A DNA stretch of 6,569 nucleotides, from positions 1-6,569 of the forward strand of contig JAEWSK010000121.1 of assembly GCA_023398345.1 (NCBI GenBank), given 5' to 3'. This stretch comes from Armatimonadota bacterium. GTDB taxonomy: Bacteria > Armatimonadota > UBA5829. The translations under genes were made by a program, and so were the position numbers. This document shows, piece after piece, positions 1 to 5,782 of the stretch (its first letter is position 1; each line of letters opens with the position of its first letter). The notes under the pieces are model-generated. The model worked only from the letters and a program-made list of their open reading frames with translations, was not told the DNA's origin and did not search any database.

Positions 1-30
1 TATATCCCCAAGTTCATCTTCAAGTTGCAT
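1..30 (-). CDS. start of a divergent gene running off the left edge (partial)
   Basis: Reading the minus strand from an ATG whose first base is position 30 gives MQLEDELGDI, still open at the window edge. The frame is also open upstream to another ATG at 141, but that extension (MIIIFTCKLNW...) looks non-coding, so 30 is preferred. A perfect TATAAT lies 6 nt upstream and there is no Shine-Dalgarno, which fits a leaderless start. Ten residues are too few to name a family. The acidic, helix-like start is compatible with a cytoplasmic protein. The gene would be divergent from the oxidative-stress operon and share its control region. Confidence 0.4.
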   Translation of the reverse strand, partial: MQLEDELGDI

Positions 31-36
31 GTATCG

Positions 37-42
37 ATTATA
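37..42 (-). promoter_or_regulatory. candidate -10 box for the divergent gene
   Basis: The minus strand reads TATAAT at 42 down to 37, a perfect sigma-70-type -10 hexamer. Only 6 nt separate it from the ATG at 30-28, so transcription would begin at or next to the A of the start codon. I see no good -35 hexamer at 16-18 nt spacing; AAGCAG is the closest position and is a poor match. The call rests on the -10 alone. Confidence 0.35.
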
Positions 43-145
43 CCCGATTGCGCGCCAGCCTGCTTTTATGAAGGAACGCCGCGTGCTTTTACATAAAAAG
101 ACGATGTGCCAATTGAGTTTGCATGTAAAAATAATAATCATGGGG

Positions 146-174
146 TTGACTTTCAGTTGATGAAACGTCATAAT
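146..174 (+). promoter_or_regulatory. sigma-70-type promoter of the perR-rbr-flavodiiron operon
   Basis: TTGACT (146-151) and CATAAT (169-174) are separated by exactly 17 nt, each hexamer with one mismatch to consensus. Transcription should start near 181, inside the palindrome at 172-198. This is the only strong plus-strand promoter I see before the four closely packed genes that follow, so it probably drives all of them. Confidence 0.75.
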
Positions 175-198
175 TGCAAATGATTACTATTTGCAATT
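172..198. promoter_or_regulatory. Fur/PerR-type operator palindrome
   Basis: The arms AATTGCAAAT (172-181) and ATTTGCAATT (189-198) are perfect reverse complements around the 7-nt spacer GATTACT. The central 19 nt (176-194) match the Fur-box consensus GATAATGATAATCATTATC at 12 of 19 positions. The site overlaps the end of the -10 box and the predicted start of transcription, so a bound repressor would block RNA polymerase. It stands immediately before a Fur-superfamily gene, the usual arrangement for autoregulation. Which metal or signal controls binding is inferred from the protein, not from the site. Confidence 0.7.
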
Positions 199-211
199 GT
201 GGAACAGTGCA

Positions 212-583
212 TTGACTCCAAGACGGCAGATTATTTTAGAAGAGCTAAGAAAAGTAAAGACGCATCCCACGGCGGATGAAGTTTATGAGATGACACGCCG
301 TGTTTTGCCAAGAATAAGCCTTGGCACTATATATCGCAATCTCGAAGCATTGGCCGCGGATGGAGTTATTCTCAAGCTCCAGACCAGCGGCGCACCTATG
401 CGATATGACGGAAACCCTGCCGAACATTGTCATGTGCGCTGCATACGCTGTGGGCGTGTGGACGATATCGAGGGTAACGGGTTGGTTAGATGGCCCGAAA
501 ATACCGGTGGCTACAAACTGACTGGCTGCCGGGTCGAGTTTGCCGGGGTTTGCCCGGATTGCAGGAGGTTAACAAATGGCTAG
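212..583 (+). CDS. perR: Fur-family transcriptional repressor, PerR-like
   Basis: This is a metal-dependent DNA-binding repressor of the Fur superfamily, probably a peroxide sensor. With TTG 212 as start it has 123 residues: an N-terminal winged helix containing HPTADEVY and ISLGTIYRNLEAL, then a dimerisation and metal-binding domain. The five ligands of the Bacillus PerR regulatory site all appear to have counterparts: H18, D66, H72, H74 and D85. The Asp (not Glu) at the last position is the residue linked to peroxide sensing rather than plain iron sensing. Cys pairs C77/C80 and C114/C117 form the structural zinc site. There is no in-frame ATG near the start. TTG 191 (130 residues) is possible but lies inside the operator with almost no leader; TTG 212 has a weak GTGGA 8 nt upstream and gives MTPRRQIILEEL, the usual family N-terminus. 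The stop overlaps the rubrerythrin start by 8 nt. Family assignment is firm; PerR rather than Fur or Zur is inferred from the ligands and neighbours. Confidence 0.9.
   Translation: MTPRRQIILEELRKVKTHPTADEVYEMTRRVLPRISLGTIYRNLEALAADGVILKLQTSGAPMRYDGNPAEHCHVRCIRCGRVDDIEGNGLVRWPENTGGYKLTGCRVEFAGVCPDCRRLTNG
563..568 (+). promoter_or_regulatory. strong Shine-Dalgarno of rubrerythrin, inside the perR 3' end
   Basis: A full AGGAGG, followed by TT, lies 7 nt before ATG 576 and within the last codons of the repressor gene. It is far stronger than the start signals of the other operon genes. This suggests that rubrerythrin is made in much larger amounts than the repressor from the same mRNA. Confidence 0.8.
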
Positions 584-1151
584 CATTAAAGGCACAAAGA
601 CAGAGATAAACATCATGGCTGCTTTTGCGGGTGAATCTCAGGCTCGTAATAGGTACACTTACTTTGCAAGTAAAGCAAAGAAAGAGGGCTACGAGCAGAT
701 TGCATCTGTGTTCGAGGAGACTGCAAATCAGGAAAAAGAGCATGCCAAGCGGCTTTTTAAGCTTTTTGAAGGCGGCGAGGTTGAGATAACCGGTGCGTTC
801 CCGGCAGGCGTTGTCGGAACGACTCTTGAAAATCTAAAGGCGTCTGCGGCAGGCGAAAATCATGAATACACATCAATGTATCCAGAGTTTGCTGTTATCG
901 CTCGCGAAGAAGGCTTTACAGGCATTGCAGCCGTTTTCGAGGCTATTGCTGTAGCAGAAAAGCAGCATGAAAAGCGCTATTTGGACTTTGCCAAGAACAT
1001 AGAAGATGGAAAAGTCTTTGAGCGCGATACGGAAGTTGTTTGGCGATGCAGGAACTGTGGTTATTTGCATAAAGGGAAAACAGCTCCGGGGGTTTGTCCC
1101 GCATGCGCGCATCCGCAGGCGCACTTTGAACTGCTAGGTGAGAACTGGTAG
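576..1151 (+). CDS. rbr: rubrerythrin (non-haem diiron peroxidase)
   Basis: Rubrerythrin reduces hydrogen peroxide to water in the cytoplasm of anaerobes, using electrons passed through its own rubredoxin-like centre. The protein is 191 residues, the same length as the Desulfovibrio vulgaris enzyme. Residues 1-145 form the ferritin-like four-helix domain with diiron ligands E20, E53, H56, E94, E97, E128 and H131 in the expected ExxH pattern. Residues 153-191 form the rubredoxin-like domain with C158, C161, C174 and C177, so one [Fe(SCys)4] site is intact. The ATG at 576 has a consensus Shine-Dalgarno. The gene overlaps the repressor by 8 nt and ends 4 nt before the flavodiiron gene, so co-transcription under PerR control is very likely. 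No ligand is missing and no truncation is seen. Confidence 0.97.
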   Translation: MASIKGTKTEINIMAAFAGESQARNRYTYFASKAKKEGYEQIASVFEETANQEKEHAKRLFKLFEGGEVEITGAFPAGVVGTTLENLKASAAGENHEYTSMYPEFAVIAREEGFTGIAAVFEAIAVAEKQHEKRYLDFAKNIEDGKVFERDTEVVWRCRNCGYLHKGKTAPGVCPACAHPQAHFELLGENW

Positions 1152-1155
1152 ATAT

Positions 1156-2346
1156 ATGCGAGCAACCGAACTCAAAAAAGGCATATATTGGGTCGGCGCG
1201 ATAGATCATGATATTCGTGAGCTTCATGGGTATTCGACTCCGTCAGGCAGTACGTATAACTCATATCTGCTGGTGGACGAGAAGATCGTGCTGTTCGACA
1301 CTGTAAGAAAAGGTTTTGCGTCGGATCTGTTAGCGCGCATAAGCGAGATAATAGATCCGACCAAGATCGATTACATAGTCGTGAACCATGTGGAAATGGA
1401 TCACACCGGGTCACTGCCGGAGATCGTGGATAAAGTAAAGCCCGAAAAGATCATATGCTCATCCAACGGCAAAAAGGCGCTTTTAGCGCACTTTAAGCGT
1501 GAAGACTGGCCATATGAGGTTGTATCCAATGGCCAAACTATCAGCACGGGCGCTCGAACTATCAAGTTTATCGACACTCGTATGATCCACTGGCCGGACA
1601 GCATGTTCTCATATGTAGTCGAGGATGCGCTGTTGATTTCGCAGGACGGATTCGGTCAGCATTGGGCCACTGATGAGCGCTTTGATGATGAGGTTGATGA
1701 GATTCAACTTATGCGTCACGCGGCCAAGTATTACGCCAACATATTGTTGCCTTACTCAGTGTTGGTGCAAAAACTGCTGGCCGAGGTCAATAATATGGGC
1801 CTCAAAATCGACATGATTGCGCCGGATCACGGACTTATATGGCGATCTGGTGTGGGCAAAATTATCCAGGCATGGGATCAATGGAGCCGACAGGTATCAA
1901 TAGAAAAGGCCGTTGTGATATATGACACAATGTGGCATTCCACCGAGCTTATGGCTCAATCTATTGCCGATGGAATAGCAAACGCAGGCGTGCATGTAAT
2001 GCTTATGAGTCTTGAGGCATGCCACCGCAGCGACATAATGACTGAGTTGCTTGACGCGCGAGCAGTTGTATTAGGCTCTGCGACTTTAAATAACGGCATG
2101 TTGCCCCGAATGGCCGATATGATTGCATATATGAAGGGGCTGAGGCCGACGGGCAAAATCGGCGCGGCTTTTGGCAGCTATGGATGGGGCGGTGAGGCCC
2201 CAAGGCTTCTCGATGCGTTTATAGCCGAGATGAAGTTTGAAAGCGCAGGCGAGTGCCTGCGTGTAAACTACGTGCCGTCAAAAGATGATTTAAGTAAATG
2301 CGTCGAATTCGGCTCAAAGATCGGCGCGATGGTCAAGGCGAAATGA
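1156..2346 (+). CDS. fprA: flavodiiron protein (FprA/Roo type oxygen or NO reductase)
   Basis: This is a class A flavodiiron protein: it reduces O2 to water, or NO to N2O, in the cytoplasm with electrons from rubredoxin or F420H2. It has 396 residues. The N-terminal metallo-beta-lactamase-like domain (about 1-245) holds the diiron ligands H78, E80, D82, H145, D164 and H225, with the typical HxExDH signature and no substitutions. The C-terminal flavodoxin domain (about 253-396) has the FMN phosphate loop around YDTMWHST and the GSYGWGGEA loop. It lacks the C-terminal rubredoxin domain of flavorubredoxin NorV, so it needs an outside electron donor; no separate rubredoxin or reductase gene is visible here. 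ATG 1156 is chosen because MRATELKKGIYW fits the family start. GTG 1138 would add six residues and overlap rubrerythrin. The sequence does not decide between O2 and NO as main substrate. Confidence 0.95.
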   Translation: MRATELKKGIYWVGAIDHDIRELHGYSTPSGSTYNSYLLVDEKIVLFDTVRKGFASDLLARISEIIDPTKIDYIVVNHVEMDHTGSLPEIVDKVKPEKIICSSNGKKALLAHFKREDWPYEVVSNGQTISTGARTIKFIDTRMIHWPDSMFSYVVEDALLISQDGFGQHWATDERFDDEVDEIQLMRHAAKYYANILLPYSVLVQKLLAEVNNMGLKIDMIAPDHGLIWRSGVGKIIQAWDQWSRQVSIEKAVVIYDTMWHSTELMAQSIADGIANAGVHVMLMSLEACHRSDIMTELLDARAVVLGSATLNNGMLPRMADMIAYMKGLRPTGKIGAAFGSYGWGGEAPRLLDAFIAEMKFESAGECLRVNYVPSKDDLSKCVEFGSKIGAMVKAK

Positions 2347-3134
2347 ACGACAAATTCAGAGTAGCCACGTTCAATGCAAATTCACTGCGCAGTCGGCTGG
2401 AGATCACTCTCGGCTGGCTGCGTGCCAATCAGCCCGATGCGCTTTGCATTCAAGAGACGCGCGTCACCGACGCCGATTTTCCTGCAAGTGCATTTACTGA
2501 GGTTGGCTACCATGTTGCTTTTGTCGGCCAAAAGGCGTTTAACGGCGTTGCAATAATTTCGCGCGATGAGCCGGAAGATGTCCGCATTGGAATGGGCATC
2601 GAAGGCATGGACGATGAGGCGCGCATCATCCGTGCGCGCATTGGCGGCATCGAGGTAGTCAACACCTATATCCCCCAGGGCACAGCCGTCGATTCGCCGC
2701 GATTCGCATATAAGCTCAATTGGATACGCGCACTTCGCGAGTATTTCAGTCGCGACTTATCGCCCGAATCACCGATCGTGTGGGTAGGGGATTTCAACGT
2801 CGCAACGGATCCGATTGATGTTGTTAATCCGGATGCGCTGCTAGGTAGTGTCTGCTATCACCCTGACGAGCATGAGGCGCTGTCGAGTGTGCGGGATTGG
2901 GGCTTTGTCGATGTTTTTCGCAAGCACCATCCAGGCGAGGCACGACAGTATTCATTCTTTGACTACAGAGTCCCCAACGCGCTAAAGCGCAAGATCGGCT
3001 GGCGGATCGACCACATATGGGCAACGCGCCCTATGGCCGACAGATCAATAGATTGCTGGATCGATACCGAGCCCAGGCTTATGGTAAAACCGTCAGATCA
3101 CACATTTGTTGTGGCCGATTTTTCCATAAAATAG
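2343..3134 (+). CDS. xth: exonuclease III-family AP endonuclease
   Basis: This is a Mg-dependent DNA repair nuclease of the ExoIII/APE1 fold, cutting DNA at abasic sites and removing damaged 3' ends. The protein is 263 residues, close to the family's usual 250-270. Motifs in order: FNANSLRSR with N11, IQETRV with metal ligand E38, NTYIPQG with Y109, GDFNVA with D150 and N152, WRIDHIW with D223, and KPSDH with D252 and H253. All catalytic residues are present. The motif commonly WWDYR reads FFDYR (205-209), a mild variation. The start ATG 2343 overlaps the flavodiiron stop as ATGA, pointing to translational coupling; only a weak AAGG precedes it. An upstream in-frame ATG at 2298 would overlap the previous gene by 49 nt and adds a basic tail unlike the family. 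Its place in the operon suggests repair of oxidative DNA damage. Confidence 0.94.
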   Translation: MNDKFRVATFNANSLRSRLEITLGWLRANQPDALCIQETRVTDADFPASAFTEVGYHVAFVGQKAFNGVAIISRDEPEDVRIGMGIEGMDDEARIIRARIGGIEVVNTYIPQGTAVDSPRFAYKLNWIRALREYFSRDLSPESPIVWVGDFNVATDPIDVVNPDALLGSVCYHPDEHEALSSVRDWGFVDVFRKHHPGEARQYSFFDYRVPNALKRKIGWRIDHIWATRPMADRSIDCWIDTEPRLMVKPSDHTFVVADFSIK

Positions 3135-3139
3135 CGTAT

Positions 3140-3155
3140 TGGCACGAAATTGGCA
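3140..3155 (+). promoter_or_regulatory. candidate sigma-54 (-24/-12) promoter
   Basis: TGGCACG (3140-3146), 4 nt (AAAT), then TGGCA (3151-3155) matches the RpoN consensus TGGCACG-N4-TTGCA with one mismatch, and the GG and GC doublets are at the correct spacing. Transcription would start near 3166, giving a leader of about 30 nt before GTG 3195. The same bases form a direct repeat (TTGGCAC at 3139 and 3150), and TTGGCA at 3150 could instead be a sigma-70 -35 with a poor -10 (TATTAG, 3174-3179). The call is based on sequence match only. Confidence 0.35.
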
Positions 3156-3181
3156 CAGGCATTATGGGGCAATTATTAGGC

Positions 3182-3187
3182 AGGAGG
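3182..3187 (+). promoter_or_regulatory. Shine-Dalgarno fixing the GTG start at 3195
   Basis: A full AGGAGG lies 7 nt before GTG 3195. It decides the start of the secreted protein, because the translation from this GTG begins directly with a signal peptide. Confidence 0.8.
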
Positions 3188-3194
3188 AAAACTC

Positions 3195-4205
3195 GTGCTT
3201 AACATATTGTGCCGTCTTCTCATCTGCATGCTCTTTGCAACTGCTGCAAGCAATGTTCAGGCCATGCGCATCACACCGATATGGACATGTGTTAATCCGT
3301 CTAAACCGTTTCAGATTATCAATCGACTGAGAAACCCCATCGTCTGGCAAAACTTCGGAACGTGGCTGATGATAACTGAGGATCAGACGGCCGGCCGTGT
3401 TTGCTACTTTTACGAATACACGACAAGATCAAAATCCAATTTAAAGACAGCGCAGTTTGGCAGTTGGATCCCACTTGGTTCTGCAATCAAGTGGCTGATG
3501 TATGTTGATTACTACGACGGTCTGAACAGGCTTATGGCGCATGATGTCGATTGGCATGCCGACCACGTTGCGCTGTCAAGCACCCAGAGCCAGATCGGCT
3601 GTGGTTTTGAGGGGACCGACTGCTACTACGGCCAGTATCGCGCCGATCGTGTTGGGGATCACTATCCCGTCGATATATACCGCATAAGCATGAAAAATGG
3701 CAGCTACGAGCCTGTATGCGTAAGTGATTCAGAGAAATCCGACTTTGCCCATGACGGCAATCTTATGGTGTATATGGCGCACTATGGCCCGAATGACAAT
3801 CGCATCTGCGGAAAATATTTCAGAGGTGGCAACGAATTTGTTATTGCGTGCGCGAATGCTATTAATCCGACGGTCTGCGGAAATTTAGTCGCTTGGGCTG
3901 AGATTAGTGGCGGCGGTTATAAGATCGTCGGAAAAAATCTCGACACCGGCGAAAGGCGCACTATCGCCTACACAAAGGCAAATCCGCCATGCCCGGAGGC
4001 CGGTCGTGGCGCAATCTTTTGGGTCGATACGCGAAACTTAAAAAAGACAGGGCTGGACATCTATGGTTATGACTGGGGCGCGAAAAACGAATTCGCAGTC
4101 ACGACCGCAACCGGCAATCAGGTGCGCCTGCGCGTCTGCGACAACCTTGTCACGTATGTGAGCGGCAATGTTGGCTATGAAATTTTATGGGGTGTGACGT
4201 TCTAG
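3195..4205 (+). CDS. secreted beta-propeller-like protein of unknown function
   Basis: I cannot assign a family function. The 336-residue product begins with a typical Sec signal peptide (hydrophobic core about 4-18, likely cleavage after VQA at 23), so it is exported. The mature part shows recurring units of about 40 residues in the pattern 'G..vvW.d...g..diYgyd..tg.e..it', clearest at 224-262, 266-305 and 308-336 (CGNLVAWAE, RGAIFWVDTR...DIYGYD, CDNLVTYVSG), with weaker copies at about 46-78, 95-120 and 185-218. This resembles the TolB/WD40-like beta-propeller repeats of surface and periplasmic proteins, usually a binding scaffold. There are ten cysteines after the cleavage site, an even number that allows disulfides. 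No enzyme motif is seen. The GTG start has a consensus Shine-Dalgarno. The gene lies 60 nt after the repair operon with its own possible promoter, and no functional link to that operon is shown. Confidence 0.85.
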   Translation: MLNILCRLLICMLFATAASNVQAMRITPIWTCVNPSKPFQIINRLRNPIVWQNFGTWLMITEDQTAGRVCYFYEYTTRSKSNLKTAQFGSWIPLGSAIKWLMYVDYYDGLNRLMAHDVDWHADHVALSSTQSQIGCGFEGTDCYYGQYRADRVGDHYPVDIYRISMKNGSYEPVCVSDSEKSDFAHDGNLMVYMAHYGPNDNRICGKYFRGGNEFVIACANAINPTVCGNLVAWAEISGGGYKIVGKNLDTGERRTIAYTKANPPCPEAGRGAIFWVDTRNLKKTGLDIYGYDWGAKNEFAVTTATGNQVRLRVCDNLVTYVSGNVGYEILWGVTF

Positions 4206-4214
4206 TGAGCATGC

Positions 4215-4898
4215 CTAAATAGCTGGTGTTGGATCACAAGGGAGATATTTTATGAACCACTCCTGCGCCAACTTTGCCACTTTCTCAAGCGCGCCGGGTT
4301 CCTCAAAAAGATGTGATGCGCCGGGGATAATAACAAGCTCAGTAATGCCTGCCAGCGCGGCTTGGGCCTCTTTGTTGAGTTGGATTACAGGATAATCGTC
4401 TCCGCCGACGATAAGCAAAGTAGGTGTTGTGATATTCGGCAGGTAATGTATGGCAAGGTCGGGCCGTCCGCCCCGTGAGACGATTGCTCTTATGTCTTGC
4501 TTGCCTTCGGCAACGGCCCTAAGTGCTGCCGCCGCGCCTGTGCTGGCTCCAAAGTAACCTATGGCCAATTTGCATGTTTCTTCGTTGGCACGAAGCCACT
4601 TCGTCGCACTCAATAGCCGATCGGCAAGCAGTGCAATATCGAAAACTTTTCGCCTGTCTTCGGACTCTGCTTGATCCAACAGGTCAACCAAGAGTGTGCC
4701 AATTCCGCCTTCGCGCAGCACTTGTGCGACGAATTGATTGCGCGGACTAAAGCGCCCGCTGCCGCTGCCATGCGCAAAGAGCACCACACCCTGGGCATTT
4801 TCCGGTATGCCAAGCATCCCCTCGATGTGTACCGCATCGGATTCAATTGCTACAGTCCGATCCACCGCAAGTTTCATCACATCGGCAGCTATACCCAT
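4215..4898 (-). CDS. dienelactone-hydrolase-like alpha/beta hydrolase
   Basis: A 227-residue cytoplasmic alpha/beta-hydrolase with no signal peptide. A complete Ser-Asp-His triad can be read: nucleophile S119 in GASTG (a GxSxG elbow), acid D167 or D168 in VGGDD, and base H196 in GASHLF. The FAHGSGSG segment (41-48) is the oxyanion-hole loop of the family. The overall pattern matches the small dienelactone hydrolase (COG0412)-like proteins; related domains also occur fused to phosphoribosyltransferases, but no such domain is present here. The substrate, probably an ester or thioester, cannot be told. The start ATG at 4898 has only a weak GGA; ATG 4877 (MKLAVDRTV) is an alternative. It is the last gene of the minus-strand operon, 36 nt after the pseudoprotease gene, and converges on the propeller gene with 9 nt between stops. 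Confidence 0.85.
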   Translation of the reverse strand: MGIAADVMKLAVDRTVAIESDAVHIEGMLGIPENAQGVVLFAHGSGSGRFSPRNQFVAQVLREGGIGTLLVDLLDQAESEDRRKVFDIALLADRLLSATKWLRANEETCKLAIGYFGASTGAAAALRAVAEGKQDIRAIVSRGGRPDLAIHYLPNITTPTLLIVGGDDYPVIQLNKEAQAALAGITELVIIPGASHLFEEPGALEKVAKLAQEWFIKYLPCDPTPAI

Positions 4899-4934
4899 GC
4901 CGATCCAGCAGTTACACCGTGCGGGCAGCTAACA

Positions 4935-5759
4935 CTAATTCGCAGGTGTTGTGGGCTTCGTTATAGTTTTTGCCTCAGCTTTGGCTGGCTTTGCCTGAAG
5001 TGGGGCGTCTTTTGCTTGGGCTGCTGCATTTGCAATCGTTGCACATGGAACTACCACAAGATAGCTGTCAGCGCTCTCATCACGAAAACTGGCTGTTGCG
5101 TATCTCAAAACAAGAACACCGACGCACTTGCCATCGAGTGTGAACGCAGGGATTCCCAACTCATCGTGTAGATTATTAAGTATGTACAGTTTACGAGGTT
5201 TTGTAATTACCGATTCTACCCTGTCCAATCGAATCGCCGCTGATCGATTTGCAGCTTGGCCGAGCCTGGAAAGGATAACAACCTGATCGAGAATTTGAGG
5301 AGTTGATGCAGCCGTAAGATCAATTGACGAAAGTGGCTTTTCAGGCTTGACCTTGGGACGAATGAACGCCAGATCAAGATCCTTATCGCGAAGGACAATA
5401 TCGGCGGGGATTTCCGTGCCATCAGCAGTCTTTATGCGCACGTCTTTTGTGTCAACAGTAAAGCTAAACCCCGACGATCTGTCCAGTTCATCCATATAGG
5501 AATCCGGAGAAACCTCTGAAAGCGATGTAACTGCCAACCCCGAAGGATCAATGACAGTTGCTGTTGTTGAGTGTTTTTGCTCTTGGCTGTCGGTTTTTCC
5601 ACCATAGCTTTCTTTTATGTTTACAACAATCTGTACCGTCACGACAGAGTCCTTAAAGCTGTCAGCGACTTTGCGTGCATCCACCTCAACCTGTGCAAAT
5701 GAAGCATTGCCAAATAGTAATGTTGCTAAAACAAACGCCGATATAATTTTTATTTTCAT
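4935..5759 (-). CDS. secreted trypsin/HtrA-fold protein lacking catalytic His and Ser (probable pseudoprotease)
   Basis: The 274-residue product has a Sec signal peptide (basic start, core 5-17, likely cleavage after ASFA at 22), so it is exported. Residues about 30-235 follow the HtrA/trypsin-like layout: DSVVTVQIV near 37-45, ATVIDPSGLAVTSLSEV at 67-83, DLDLAF at 127-132, and FTLDGKCVGVLVL at 206-218. At the His position (LTNxHVV in HtrA) there is S81. The Asp position is kept (D129). The GNSGGPL motif is replaced by DELGIPA (199-205), which has no serine. It therefore looks inactive as a serine protease and may act as a scaffold or binding protein. The tail from about 246 is rich in Ala, Lys, Pro and Thr. 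GAGAGGGG before ATG 5759 supports the start. It lies 23 nt after a multi-PDZ gene in the same operon. Fold assignment is by eye and should be tested by profile search. Confidence 0.75.
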   Translation of the reverse strand: MKIKIISAFVLATLLFGNASFAQVEVDARKVADSFKDSVVTVQIVVNIKESYGGKTDSQEQKHSTTATVIDPSGLAVTSLSEVSPDSYMDELDRSSGFSFTVDTKDVRIKTADGTEIPADIVLRDKDLDLAFIRPKVKPEKPLSSIDLTAASTPQILDQVVILSRLGQAANRSAAIRLDRVESVITKPRKLYILNNLHDELGIPAFTLDGKCVGVLVLRYATASFRDESADSYLVVVPCATIANAAAQAKDAPLQAKPAKAEAKTITKPTTPAN

Positions 5760-5782
5760 TGCACCCCTCTCAAGTTCGTCGA

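Noticed and set aside
86..100. Short inverted repeat CTTTT-5-AAAAG as a terminator or operator
   Set aside because: Five AT-rich base pairs around a 5-nt loop are too weak to be distinguished from chance, and no T-run follows at a useful place.
1138..1155. GTG 1138 as start of the flavodiiron gene
   Set aside because: It adds six residues that do not fit the family and overlaps rubrerythrin; ATG 1156 gives the expected start and ligand spacing.
2298..2342. N-terminal extension of the AP endonuclease from ATG 2298
   Set aside because: It would overlap the flavodiiron gene by 49 nt and adds a basic stretch not seen at the start of ExoIII proteins; ATG 2343 gives the normal family N-terminus.
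4671..5171. A 166-codon plus-strand open frame
   Set aside because: It is antisense across the hydrolase and pseudoprotease genes, spans their junction, has an irregular Cys-rich composition and no recognisable domain; the minus-strand genes explain the region.
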